DNA of 64,000 bases. It comes from JAWPMV01 sp038527215 (GTDB taxonomy: Bacteria > Bacteroidota > Bacteroidia > J057). Numbering within the stretch: position 1 is the stretch's first letter; each line of letters opens with the position of its first letter. The stretch spans positions 19,148 to 83,147 of the forward strand of contig JBCBGC010000015.1 in assembly GCA_038527215.1 (NCBI GenBank). Direction: 5' to 3'. A model generated the notes under the pieces. It was not told the DNA's origin. It saw nothing but the letters and a program-made list of their open reading frames with translations, and searched no databases. Below are positions 9,794 to 18,302 of the stretch, piece after piece. A program made the position numbers and the translations under genes.

Positions 9794-10382
9794 AATTACG
9801 CCCTGCTTGCTGCTATTTATGCTGCTGTTGGGCTGTGAACAGCAGCAGGGAGATGCCACTGCTTCCGCAGTGCCTGAAGAGGAGCTAATTGCCGAGGAAG
9901 AAGAAACCGCCCAGCCGGTATCCGATGCGTTTGAAGAGGCCTTGCAGGCTTTGGGAGTGCTCGACTACGAGCTCAAGGTACTGGATACCCTGGCTCCTTC
10001 CGAAAACTTCCTGCTCAAGCGGCTCACTTACCTGGGCCAGTTTGAAAAATTTAAAGAGCAAGCTGATTATCAGGCGGCCCTCACGGCGGGCATGCTGCGG
10101 TGTACATCCGCGCGTCTGAAAAGTACCCGGGAACTGGGAAGTCGTTTGTTCCCACGGGTGGCCATTGAATACTGGCGCTTTGCCGATACCCTTTCTGCGC
10201 AAGCGGCCTTTAAGGCCGTTGAAGAAATTCGGGATAAATATGGCTGGGACCAGATCAGTAAATCTCCCATTACCTATGGTCGCTTGGGCACCCAGCTGTA
10301 TTTTATCACTCCAGGTGGATTTTATATGCTGGAGGAGGTGCCCCCGATAGAAAAGATTCTGCGGGCTGCATTAACGGAATAG
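9786..10382 (+). CDS. small lipoprotein of unknown function
   Basis: The protein has 198 aa from the ATG at 9786; a GTG one codon earlier is an alternative. It has a lipoprotein signal peptide with lipobox LLGC, then an acidic linker (EEELIAEEEE) and a compact alpha/beta C-terminal domain that I cannot place in a family. The 8-bp overlap with the preceding lipoprotein gene suggests that the two work together at the membrane. Confidence 0.7.
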   Translation: MSRITPCLLLFMLLLGCEQQQGDATASAVPEEELIAEEEETAQPVSDAFEEALQALGVLDYELKVLDTLAPSENFLLKRLTYLGQFEKFKEQADYQAALTAGMLRCTSARLKSTRELGSRLFPRVAIEYWRFADTLSAQAAFKAVEEIRDKYGWDQISKSPITYGRLGTQLYFITPGGFYMLEEVPPIEKILRAALTE

Positions 10383-10485
10383 GGCAGCGGGGATAAGCTA
10401 TGCGCAAAGCTAACTTTTTCGCGTAGCCATTCGACTCGCTTTGATCGATTCCCTGAAAAAGGATGGGCAACCCCAAAGGAGCCCC

Positions 10486-11793
10486 TTACATGACGCGTTG
10501 AGGCGTTAAAGGAGCGAGTGGGAGGCGAAAGAAGAAGGTACTTCCCTGGCCTACGATACTCTCTACTCCGATTTGGCCACCATGTTTTTCCAGAATTTTC
10601 TCACATAAAGAAAGGCCTAATCCAGTTCCGGGGTAGGATTCATAGGTGTGTAGCCGTTTGAACAGACCAAAAATTTGTTCCTGGTGGGCTGCTTCAATGC
10701 CTAAGCCATTGTCTTCGACTTTCACCCTATGATACTGATGATCCGTGGTACAGGAGATGCGAATAAGCGGTTTCCGATCTGTCGCTACGTATTTCATGGC
10801 ATTGTCCAGTAGGTTCTGGATGACTAAGCCAATCAAAATGCGATCTCCCTTGATGGTATCGGGCAAAGCTTCGATAACAAACTCAGCTGATTTCTTTTCC
10901 CAGTCCGGCCGCATTTCTTCCCAAATTTCCCGCACCAGTTTTTCCAGTTCGAAGGTAGATATTTCCAGTTTTTGCTGATTGATGGAAGAAAAGGCCAGGA
11001 GATCATCCGTGGTATCTTTGAGACGTAGGGCAGAGGAGGTGATATACTGGCAGTAAAGCGCTTCTTCTTCCTCCATTTTGGGAGCGAGGCGATTTTTTAA
11101 TAAACGGGAAAAGTTGATGATATTTTGCGTAGGCGTGCGAAGGTCATGGGACGCCAGATAGGCATATTGTTCTAGTAAAAGGTTTGAGTTGGTCAGGGCT
11201 TCATTTTTTTGCGCTAAATCCTCAATGACCTTCTTGAAGATAAATACAATTTCATAGCAGATCAGGGCCAGGGATAGTAGGGCAAAAATAATTTCTATGG
11301 TAATGACCAGGTTTAATTTGAAGTCAGAAGCCCGCTGAAAATCAGCCACCAGGATTTCCATTTCAGCTAAAAACTGGTCTTGATTTTCCAGAAACTGAGG
11401 GAACACAGACTGATCGCCAGTGTAGATGATCTTTAGGTAGGCAAGGCAATTGTCCAGATAGGGTTGGAGCGCTTCTATTTTTTTACGGATGACTATTTCT
11501 CCGGAAAAAAGAAAGATTTGGTCTGTGTGTCTTTGCAAGAGGGTGTGATGGGCGCTTTCCCATTCCTGGTAGAGCTGTTGGGCGCGTTCCCGGGTTTCTG
11601 CTGCGGCTGGGCCCTCAAGCTCATAAGCAAGTTTAACCAATTTCTGGCTGAGCATCCTTTGTCGACCCGCTATGTTGATCGTGCTGGCATCTTCCTTTTT
11701 CTGAAATAACCAATATTGAATAAAGGCCTGATTCATGAGGATCAGGCTGATGGCAGCCAGCACCGCATAAAAGTACAGCTTTTTCCTACTCAT
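10486..11793 (-). CDS. membrane histidine kinase with PilJ-type sensor domain
   Basis: This 435-aa sensor kinase starts at the ATG at 11793, which overlaps the response-regulator stop by 8 bp (ATGAGTAG); an in-frame ATG at 11808 is less likely. Two transmembrane segments (about residues 8-30 and 162-188) flank a helical periplasmic PilJ-type domain (AGRQRMLSQK near 42-51). The HisKA region carries the phospho-acceptor His216 (SHDLRTP). The HATPase region has the N box (NLLDNAMKY), DNGLGI and GTGLGLSLC. It should phosphorylate the adjacent regulator. The ligand is unknown. Confidence 0.92.
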   Translation of the reverse strand: MSRKKLYFYAVLAAISLILMNQAFIQYWLFQKKEDASTINIAGRQRMLSQKLVKLAYELEGPAAAETRERAQQLYQEWESAHHTLLQRHTDQIFLFSGEIVIRKKIEALQPYLDNCLAYLKIIYTGDQSVFPQFLENQDQFLAEMEILVADFQRASDFKLNLVITIEIIFALLSLALICYEIVFIFKKVIEDLAQKNEALTNSNLLLEQYAYLASHDLRTPTQNIINFSRLLKNRLAPKMEEEEALYCQYITSSALRLKDTTDDLLAFSSINQQKLEISTFELEKLVREIWEEMRPDWEKKSAEFVIEALPDTIKGDRILIGLVIQNLLDNAMKYVATDRKPLIRISCTTDHQYHRVKVEDNGLGIEAAHQEQIFGLFKRLHTYESYPGTGLGLSLCEKILEKHGGQIGVESIVGQGSTFFFRLPLAPLTPQRVM

Positions 11794-12193
11794 CCTTCCA
11801 GGCTTCAAATAAGTCGATCAGGTCATTCTCATGCAAGGGTTTCGTCATCAGTCGATCAATGCCCGGGGTTTGCTGGGCTCGCTCTACATCACGCCAATAG
11901 TTGGAAGTACTGAGCATGACGATCCGGGGAGAAGGACCGGAAATAGATAGCTGCAGAAAGGCTTCTACAAATTCCCATCCATTCATCCGGGGGATGTTGA
12001 TATCTAAGAAAATAGCTTCTGGCAGGCGGCTACCAGGCGTATTACATAGGTCTGTAAGGAAAGAAAGGGCGTCCAGAGCAGAGGTGAAAAAACGATAATC
12101 CCCAACCAATTGAGAGCGCTTTACTACTACCTCTTGATATACGTTGGTAGGTTCATCATCGTCGATGAAGAGCAGAAAATTGAAAACCTGCAT
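11786..12193 (-). CDS. single-domain (CheY-like) response regulator
   Basis: This 135-aa receiver domain has no output domain. The acidic pocket (DDDE, residues 11-14), phospho-acceptor Asp64 (FLDINIPRMNG), Ser95 and Lys118 (MTKPL) are all present. It lies first in a two-gene minus-strand unit with the histidine kinase, so it is its likely phosphate acceptor. With no DNA-binding domain it probably acts by protein contact or as part of a phosphorelay. Confidence 0.93.
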   Translation of the reverse strand: MQVFNFLLFIDDDEPTNVYQEVVVKRSQLVGDYRFFTSALDALSFLTDLCNTPGSRLPEAIFLDINIPRMNGWEFVEAFLQLSISGPSPRIVMLSTSNYWRDVERAQQTPGIDRLMTKPLHENDLIDLFEAWKDE

Positions 12194-12606
12194 GGATAAT
12201 TCTAGGGTAGTCTTTTAGTTACACAGATATCTGGCAAACTGATTCAAAACTAGAGAAAAAGGCTAACTCTGCAAACTTTCCAGGGACTTCCGAATGTCAG
12301 ATTTTCACCGCTTTTGATAAAATATTTGATAGGCTGGAAGATTTATTTGGGCGAACCTATGAATTTACTGAGAGATGCCAGGATGAATGATTGATAATAC
12401 AGGATTTTTTCTAAGTTGGTAAACTCCCTGATACGAAAAAGCCTGGATGGGGATATCATTAGATTTGCAGGGGTTTTGCCAACCGGCCTTAGTGTAGCAT
12501 GAAATATTTTGCGTGATTTTGGCAAAGTTCGCAGCTTCAATGGAACTCTTTTCTGGGCTGAGACCAGCAATTGTCTTATCTTTCTTGCCCTAGCCAATCA
12601 ATTATC
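12194..12606. other. 413-bp divergent intergenic region
   Basis: This AT-rich stretch separates the minus-strand response regulator from the plus-strand membrane-protein gene and must hold promoters for both. I see a weak TATCTTTC box about 25 bp before the plus-strand start. An 84-codon minus-strand frame (12343-12597) has a basic, low-complexity product and no ribosome-binding context, so I do not call it a gene. I find no repeat or clear hairpin. Confidence 0.5.
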
Positions 12607-13344
12607 ATGGATACCTCCAAACCTGCCACTAACTGGAGCCTGCAAGATTACCTTTCTCTGGGATACCTCTATCTCCTCACCCTGGGCATCATCAAAGATG
12701 TCATCAAGTATGGAATGCTGGACATCAACATCCTAAGCTATTCAACCGTGCTGGATGTTATTTTAAGCCCGGTGATTTTTCTGACGGGCAATCTGGCTAT
12801 TCCGGGGATCATCCTGGGCTTTTTTTTGCTGGTGACCTATGGAGGGAAATGGATGCAAAAGAAAGTGAAGCAGGCGGAAGCCAAAGGGGAAAAAGTAAAG
12901 AAATCAAGTATCAACTACGATAAGTTGCCGGGGAACATTAACCCCGGATTAGCCTTTATGGCCTTCATCGTTTTATCCTTATATCTCGGAGCAGGCATTG
13001 GGAGCGGTGCGGCTATATCCAAGCGACTGGAACAAGGTACGCTTACCCCCAAACATGAACTCACCTATGTGGATGGAGAAACCAAAATTGTTCGTGTTAT
13101 CGGGCACAACAGTGAGTACGTTTTTTATGTAGAAAAAGGGGATCAGAAAGTGAGCGTTTCCCCTATCCCCGGGAATGTAAAATCCATCTCGCCGCTCAAT
13201 CGCAGAGAACAGCTAAAGGAGGCCGATGTCCAGGAGCAAGCGCCCGCTACCTCAAGTCAAGCGCCAGTTGTCTCGGAGGAGGAATCCCCTGCCGCGGAGC
13301 AGGAGTTTATGTATAGCGATAGCATAGGGCCTGTTCAGCGATAG
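12607..13344 (+). CDS. multi-pass membrane protein of unknown function
   Basis: The protein has 245 aa from the ATG at 12607; the upstream TTG at 12571 is less likely. The first 90 residues hold about three hydrophobic segments, and another lies near residues 120-138 (FMAFIVLSLYLGAGIGSG). The C-terminal 100 residues are soluble, with a small beta-rich stretch (VDGETKIVRVIGHNSEYVFY) and a Pro/Ala/Glu tail. I do not recognise the family. Its 3' end overlaps the convergent next gene by 10 bp. Confidence 0.7.
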   Translation: MDTSKPATNWSLQDYLSLGYLYLLTLGIIKDVIKYGMLDINILSYSTVLDVILSPVIFLTGNLAIPGIILGFFLLVTYGGKWMQKKVKQAEAKGEKVKKSSINYDKLPGNINPGLAFMAFIVLSLYLGAGIGSGAAISKRLEQGTLTPKHELTYVDGETKIVRVIGHNSEYVFYVEKGDQKVSVSPIPGNVKSISPLNRREQLKEADVQEQAPATSSQAPVVSEEESPAAEQEFMYSDSIGPVQR

Positions 13345-14183
13345 ACCTTCATACCTGCTTGCCCATTGGCATAAAGATGAATCCAAATCTGGATCGGGAA
13401 TTCTGCTGAAGGCTTGGCGGCAGCTTTTTTGGCCGCGTTTTTCCACTGGTCGTTGGTGTAGGCATCGGTCACAAAAACTTGTGCCCGGGTGATCGAAAAG
13501 GGCAGGTAGCGGTACATCATATCAAAGGCCAGGCCCGGCCCAATGCCTGAGTAGTCGATGACTTGTACTTTGTGATCATCCTGAAAAAACCAGCTTCTGG
13601 CCTCCTGATCGGAAGTAAACCGCAAGAGGTGATAGTCAGGAAAATGATAGGTAAACTGATCTTTGGCTTCGTCTAAAGGGGCGGCGGGGTTGACCGCTCT
13701 CCCTTCCTGGGGAAATTGCACCCCTCTGAATTTGGTCGGGCTAATATTGCCCAGCAACCAGCGATGCCCTTGCCGACGAATGGTCACCCGGTCGCTTTGC
13801 ACCTTATAGGTATTGACCAGGGTATCGGGAATCGGCGCGTCTTTGGGAAGGGTGGCAATTTGCTTGACTGCTTCCTGGCCTTGATAGACCAGCAAGATCA
13901 CCCGAAAATCATCATTTAGGATACGAGAGGTGCCGGTCATCTTGAAGTGCAGGTAGTTGGTGCCCAGTTCACGCGTTCGCACAAAGTAGGTGTTGGTTTC
14001 TGCCGGCACATAGTAGTCTTTCACGATGGGCTTACTTCCTGCAGCGGGGGCTTTGGGAGCCTCACCAATGGTGGTGGGCAGGGTTTGTTCTTCGGAACCC
14101 TGGGCCTGACTTGGCGTGGACATGAGCATCAGCAGGATGCTTAGAGAGAGCGTCAATATGAAAAGAGGAGGAGATATTTTCAT
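13335..14183 (-). CDS. secreted protein of unknown function
   Basis: This 282-aa protein has a Sec signal peptide (cleavage likely after STPSQAQ, about residue 28) and no lipobox. A Thr/Ala/Pro-rich spacer precedes a mixed alpha/beta domain. I do not recognise the family. It is a single gene, convergent with the membrane protein on one side and divergent from the AraC regulator on the other. Confidence 0.7.
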   Translation of the reverse strand: MKISPPLFILTLSLSILLMLMSTPSQAQGSEEQTLPTTIGEAPKAPAAGSKPIVKDYYVPAETNTYFVRTRELGTNYLHFKMTGTSRILNDDFRVILLVYQGQEAVKQIATLPKDAPIPDTLVNTYKVQSDRVTIRRQGHRWLLGNISPTKFRGVQFPQEGRAVNPAAPLDEAKDQFTYHFPDYHLLRFTSDQEARSWFFQDDHKVQVIDYSGIGPGLAFDMMYRYLPFSITRAQVFVTDAYTNDQWKNAAKKAAAKPSAEFPIQIWIHLYANGQAGMKVYR

Positions 14184-14297
14184 GGGAGAAATAGGTATTG
14201 GAGTGGTAAATATACATTTTTCGTGTAGGTTTATTCGGACGAAGGAAGTTTTTTATAGAGAGAAAAAAGCTCAAATTTGAGCAAGAGAAAAGGGCCT

Positions 14298-15206
14298 ATG
14301 TCGCAGCCGCATCCCGACATACACATGCAACGCAAAGTCTGGGACTTGGGAGAAATTCAGGTCCGGCACCACCTGGTGAAGTATCCCGATTTCCTGCAGC
14401 ATAGGGCTGTGGTAGAGGAAAGCTGGGTGCAGTTTCATGCCGGTTTACAAGGGGCCTATGTGTTCCGGTCCGAGGCATTAAATTGTCGTTACGAACTGGC
14501 ACATACCCATCACAACCTGCTCTACGCGCCCCGTCTGGATCTGGAAATCGAAAACCAGAGCCTGGAAATAGAGACCCTGGGTATTTTTTTTAAACCAGCT
14601 TTTTTCCTGAGTTGGGCAGTGCAAGGGAATGAAGGGCTTCAGCGCATGGCGGAAGCGGTCTCCCAAGAGCGTTCTACGCTACTTTCGCCCCACTGGCAAC
14701 CCAATCCCCAGGCCATGATGCTCCTCATACGGGAGATGTTGCATCATCCTTATCAGGGCCCACTGGCGGATATGTTCTTACGCGCCAAATGCCTCGAACT
14801 GCTGGTCCTGCAGGCCCATGCCTATGAAAAATGGCCCGGCAGCGCGCCTTCCTTTAACGAGACGGATACTTCCAGGCTATTTGCAGCCCGGGATTTGCTG
14901 GACCAGCAATGGGAAAATCCCCCCACGCTGGCCCTCCTGGCTCGAACCGTAGGACTCAATGAATATAAACTCAAGAAGGGCTTCCGGCAGGTGATCGGCA
15001 CTACGGTCTTTGGCTATGTCCATCAACTCCGGATGCAGCGAGCCCAGCAATTGCTCCTTAGCTCAGAACTGACCGCCAAAGAGATTGCCTATGAAACCGG
15101 CTACAGTTCTCCGCAACACTTTGCCCGGGCCTTTAAACGCGAGTTTGGGGTTTCGCCCAATCGTATGAGAAAAAATCCCGCTCAGGGTGCCGAACCTCAG
15201 AATTAA
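14298..15206 (+). CDS. AraC-family transcriptional regulator
   Basis: This is a 302-aa protein. I prefer the ATG at 14298, which has AAAAGGG just upstream, over a TTG at 14277. The C-terminal ~100 residues contain the two helix-turn-helix motifs of AraC/XylS regulators (LALLARTVGLNEYKLKKGF, then AKEIAYETGYSSPQHFARAF and a KREFGVSP tail). The N-terminal ~190 residues are a sensor-like domain without a recognised ligand motif. It reads toward the SRPBCC gene 30 bp downstream, which may be its target or co-transcribed. Confidence 0.9.
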   Translation: MSQPHPDIHMQRKVWDLGEIQVRHHLVKYPDFLQHRAVVEESWVQFHAGLQGAYVFRSEALNCRYELAHTHHNLLYAPRLDLEIENQSLEIETLGIFFKPAFFLSWAVQGNEGLQRMAEAVSQERSTLLSPHWQPNPQAMMLLIREMLHHPYQGPLADMFLRAKCLELLVLQAHAYEKWPGSAPSFNETDTSRLFAARDLLDQQWENPPTLALLARTVGLNEYKLKKGFRQVIGTTVFGYVHQLRMQRAQQLLLSSELTAKEIAYETGYSSPQHFARAFKREFGVSPNRMRKNPAQGAEPQN

Positions 15207-15236
15207 GGCCCATTTTTACCTGAAAAAAGATCACAC

Positions 15237-15683
15237 ATGTTCATCGAAAAATCTGCCTCCTTCGCCTGTACTCCTGCCCAACTCTGGGAACTGCTCACCC
15301 ATCCCCGCTTCACCAAACAGTATATGTTTGGCTGCGAAATCTTATCTGACTGGCAGGTTGGCAGTTCGGTCCTATGGGAGCGAGAAGACGAGGAAGGAAA
15401 TACTATCATTCAGGTCAAAGGAGAAGTGCTTACCATTACGCCCGGCCAGCAGCTTACCTACACCTTATTCGATCCCAACATGGGCCTGGAAGATATCCCC
15501 GAAAATTACCTGCAGGTAAGCTATGCGATCAGTGAAGGGCCCGAAGGGGCGCAACTCGACCTAAGCCAAGGAGACTATTCCGTAGTTGCAGATGGAGAAA
15601 AGCGCTACCAGGATTCACTGGGCGGCTGGGACATGGTGCTTTCCGCTGTGCAGGATATCGCTAAGGCGGAATGGGGGAAATAA
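15237..15683 (+). CDS. SRPBCC/AHSA1-family protein
   Basis: This 148-aa protein is of the START-like SRPBCC fold. It shows the usual N-terminal pattern (ACTPAQLWELLTHP), a central beta sheet (GEVLTITPGQQLTYTLFD) and a C-terminal helix ending in WDMVLSAVQDIAKAEW. Members bind hydrophobic ligands or aid Hsp90, but nothing here shows which. A decayed copy of its 3' end lies about 320 bp downstream. Confidence 0.85.
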   Translation: MFIEKSASFACTPAQLWELLTHPRFTKQYMFGCEILSDWQVGSSVLWEREDEEGNTIIQVKGEVLTITPGQQLTYTLFDPNMGLEDIPENYLQVSYAISEGPEGAQLDLSQGDYSVVADGEKRYQDSLGGWDMVLSAVQDIAKAEWGK

Positions 15684-16067
15684 GCCTGTCTTTTTTATTT
15701 GCCCACAAAACTTCCATTGCTCTCCTGAAGTACCGGGATTTGCTACCTGCAAGGGCGCGATTGACAGAAGGGGAAATTCGTTCCTGTAAAACATCCCCGC
15801 TCGCACCTTCCGCAGCCCCTTCAAAGGTGCTTGCCCACTAGCCAGTGTCGGAGGACACGGAGACACACCTCATTTGAAGGTAACAACTGGGTAAACCCCT
15901 AGGATAATTCTTTTCAAAGGGAAAAGTGCTACCAGGATTCCGTCGGCGGGTGGGACATGGTGCTTTCCGCTATGCAGGAGATCGCGAAGGCGGAATGGGA
16001 GAAATAAGCCTGTCTTTTTTATCCAAGGGGGTGGTTTTCTACGTATAAAAAAAGAACCCCTCCGCTT
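15684..16067. other. 384-bp intergenic region holding a decayed gene copy
   Basis: The stretch between the SRPBCC gene and the cytochrome gene has no intact reading frame. Its second half contains the duplicated SRPBCC 3' end listed separately (15921-16020). Its first half is unremarkable. The sequence AAGCCTGTCTTTTTTAT follows both the real SRPBCC stop and the decayed copy, so the duplication included the downstream flank. Confidence 0.7.
15921..16020 (+). pseudogene. remnant of a duplicated SRPBCC gene (3' end only)
   Basis: These ~100 bp match the end of the upstream SRPBCC gene (15597-15696) with scattered substitutions. In frame they read CYQDSVGGWDMVLSAMQEIA and end in the same TAA (16005-16007), where the intact gene has RYQDSLGGWDMVLSAVQDIA. 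Only about 28 codons remain and there is no start codon. This looks like a tandem duplication whose second copy lost its 5' part and is drifting, or the scar of recombination between two tandem paralogues. Confidence 0.85.
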
Positions 16068-16508
16068 ATGGTTGACCATGAAAAACGTGTCGCTTCTGCC
16101 TTTGCTGGGCTGCTGGTTTGTTTCCTATGGGTCATTCCGCTGATGTGGGTTTTGGTGTCGCAAGTAGAAAAAATGCCAGCCAGCGTGGTTCAGCCTTCCC
16201 CGGCTCAGACGCCAATGCAAGCCTATCGGCCTCCGCCTCCGGAAGAAATTGGGGAGTCTTTGTTTCAGATGTGTGCGGCTTGCCACGCGATTAACAGGCG
16301 GTGGATCGGTCCTCCGCTCAGGTATTTGACGGAGGTAGGAAACGAAACATGGTTTTTCCAATGGGTAACAGGGATCGAAAGAGGTAAGCGGAGACTCACC
16401 TATGATGCGCCTGCTTCTTGCCAGGTATTTCCTTACGTTACCCAGGAGGAGACAGACGCCATCTGGGCTTATCTCAGGGAATCCACCGTAGCGGATGACT
16501 TCTACTAA
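16068..16508 (+). CDS. membrane-anchored c-type cytochrome with unusual axial-ligand region
   Basis: This 146-aa protein has one N-terminal transmembrane segment (about residues 12-31), a Pro-rich linker and a class-I cytochrome c domain with a single CxxCH heme site (Cys69, Cys72, His73; CAACH) and IGPPL after it. The C-terminal helix (TQEETDAIWAYL) fits the family. Where related cytochromes have a Met-Pro-x-Phe-Pro axial-ligand segment, this one reads CQVFP, so the distal methionine appears to be replaced by Cys118. It should face the periplasm and carry electrons or act as a sensor. There is no partner gene nearby. Confidence 0.85.
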   Translation: MVDHEKRVASAFAGLLVCFLWVIPLMWVLVSQVEKMPASVVQPSPAQTPMQAYRPPPPEEIGESLFQMCAACHAINRRWIGPPLRYLTEVGNETWFFQWVTGIERGKRRLTYDAPASCQVFPYVTQEETDAIWAYLRESTVADDFY

Positions 16509-16515
16509 CAATCCC

Positions 16516-16523
16516 TATCTTTG
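16516..16523 (+). promoter_or_regulatory. candidate Bacteroidota -7 box (TATCTTTG)
   Basis: TATCTTTG matches the Bacteroidota -7 consensus TAnnTTTG and lies 27 bp before the deacetylase ATG. I see no good -33 TTG at the usual spacing, so the call is weak. Confidence 0.35.
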
Positions 16524-16549
16524 CCCCTTCTCCTTGGAGCAAAGGCAGT

Positions 16550-17404
16550 ATGGAGCCCAACCCCACCCGACACCTATACCTCACCCTGGATTTCGAAGAA
16601 GATTTAGGGACGGCCAATCCCGGCAGTACCTTCTATTGTCATGCGCATAGTGCGGATTTTGTGCGCTTTGTGCGGGAAAAAGACCTGCGGGTGACCTTGT
16701 TTGTAACGGGAGAAATCCTGGCTACCCAGCCCCAATTGCTGGAGCCTTATTTGCCGCATCCTCAGCATTTTCGCTTCGAACTACATGCCTATAATCATCG
16801 GGTGGCCTTCGACGGTCCCCAGGCCCGGCTGGAAAATATGCAGCAAGGCTTTGAAGCCTATCAGGCCTGGTTTGGGCATTTGCCCTCCTTTTACCGCGCT
16901 CCTAACGGCATGCTCTCCCGCTTGGAATTCACCTGGCTATTGGAGCAGGGCATCAAAGGCGATTGCAGCATGTTTCCTACCCGCTTTCCGGGCCGCTTCG
17001 ACTGGCGACATATTCCCAGGGAGCCTTTTGCCATCGCAGGGCACGATTTTGTGGAACTGCCCTATGCCGTGAGCCGCTTCGGTCAGGTGCCGATTTCCTT
17101 GAGTTATCACCAGTTGCTAGGAAGGCGGACCATGCGCCTGCTTCAGCAGGGGAAGCAGATGCCGGAGCTGATTTTTGGCTTTCATCTGCATGACCTTTTT
17201 CCGGAAGCCTGGAAACAACACCTACGGCTCACGCCGGGCCTGCGACTAGCCTATGCTCTGACCAGGGGGGGATGGAAAGTCTTTGAGCAACTAGTCCAGC
17301 GGTACCAGGAACAAGGCTACCAGTTTGCCTTTCTGGAAGCCTATCATGCCCGGCTGGATCGCACAAAATTGCCTACCTTGAGCCTGGAGACCCTTTTTGC
17401 ATGA
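16550..17404 (+). CDS. polysaccharide-deacetylase (NodB-like) family protein
   Basis: This 284-aa protein has the NodB-fold motifs. LTLDFEED (Asp14) gives the catalytic acidic motif, HAYNHR (His79 and His83) the metal-binding His pair, and RAPNG near residue 117 the arginine/groove motif; a late FHLHD could supply the second catalytic histidine. It should hydrolyse N- or O-acetyl groups from a cell-surface glycan. The start of the formyltransferase gene overlaps its stop by 4 bp (ATGA), so the two enzymes probably modify the same sugar. Confidence 0.88.
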   Translation: MEPNPTRHLYLTLDFEEDLGTANPGSTFYCHAHSADFVRFVREKDLRVTLFVTGEILATQPQLLEPYLPHPQHFRFELHAYNHRVAFDGPQARLENMQQGFEAYQAWFGHLPSFYRAPNGMLSRLEFTWLLEQGIKGDCSMFPTRFPGRFDWRHIPREPFAIAGHDFVELPYAVSRFGQVPISLSYHQLLGRRTMRLLQQGKQMPELIFGFHLHDLFPEAWKQHLRLTPGLRLAYALTRGGWKVFEQLVQRYQEQGYQFAFLEAYHARLDRTKLPTLSLETLFA

Positions 17405-18192
17405 AAATCGTCCTCATCACCCAGGAAGAACCCTTTTACCTGCCCCGCTTTTTTCAGAAGTTCAAGCAGACCATAGACGCACAAATTGAGGTGGTAGGAG
17501 TGGTCATTTTGCCGCCATTTAACGGACAATCTCATTGGCTGGGAGTAATTCGGGATCACTTTTTCTTTTATGGCTTGCCCACCTTCATCCGGCAAGGTTG
17601 GGATTTTGTGCGCTTTAAGGTGCTGGATTTTTTCTCGAAACCTACTGATCAGGGACAAAGATTTTATTCGGTCAAAAAGCTCAGCCAGGCTGCGGAATGG
17701 CCGCTTTTGTCCACCAACAATATCAACCATCCGAATTTCATCTCCCACTTAAAAGCGCTCCAGCCTGAGCTGCTGGTGTCTGTGGCCTGTCCCCAACTGA
17801 TGAAGGCGGAGCTGCTGGCCATTCCTGCTCGGGGGGCTATCAACCTGCATGCCGGACCGCTTCCCCGTTACCGGGGCATGGCGCCGCTGTTTTGGTGTAT
17901 GTTACAGGGAGAAAAGGCTTCAGCCGTGAGCATCCATCAGGTCAATGACCGCATCGATGATGGGCCGATTCTGGCTCAGCAAGCCTTGCCGATCGAGCAG
18001 GGGGATAGCCTGGATGCCCTGTATCTAAAGCTGATTCGACAAGGGCCGCATTTGTTAGCCGTTACACTGGATGAGCTACGCCAGGACCGGGTTACTCCCC
18101 AGGCCAATTCCCAGGCAGAAGGCTCCTATTTTTCCTTTCCAGATCGGGCAGCAGGACGCAGGTTTCGGAAAAAAGGGCTCAAATTTCGCTAG
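17401..18192 (+). CDS. formyltransferase-family protein, probably sugar N-formyltransferase
   Basis: This 263-aa protein has a Rossmann-like formyltransferase core. The sequence INLHAGPLPRYRG gives the Asn148/His150 pair, and IDDGPIL gives the catalytic Asp (about 186-187), as in methionyl-tRNA and sugar formyltransferases using N10-formyl-THF. It lacks the long C-terminal domain of Fmt. The 4-bp overlap with a deacetylase gene suggests that it formylates an amino group exposed by deacetylation on a surface sugar. That link is inference. Confidence 0.85.
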   Translation: MKIVLITQEEPFYLPRFFQKFKQTIDAQIEVVGVVILPPFNGQSHWLGVIRDHFFFYGLPTFIRQGWDFVRFKVLDFFSKPTDQGQRFYSVKKLSQAAEWPLLSTNNINHPNFISHLKALQPELLVSVACPQLMKAELLAIPARGAINLHAGPLPRYRGMAPLFWCMLQGEKASAVSIHQVNDRIDDGPILAQQALPIEQGDSLDALYLKLIRQGPHLLAVTLDELRQDRVTPQANSQAEGSYFSFPDRAAGRRFRKKGLKFR

Positions 18193-18302
18193 GCTAAAGG
18201 GCTGTTAGTGAGGAGTATGGGGTGTTTTTTCTAAAAAAAGTTGCCTCCCTTGTAAGAAAGCCGGGACACTCAGGTACTATTAGGGCAACGCGTTGACCGC
18301 CA

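Noticed and set aside
12343..12597. 84-codon minus-strand frame in the 413-bp intergenic region
   Set aside because: The product is basic and low in complexity, there is no ribosome-binding context, and it is not similar to anything I recognise.
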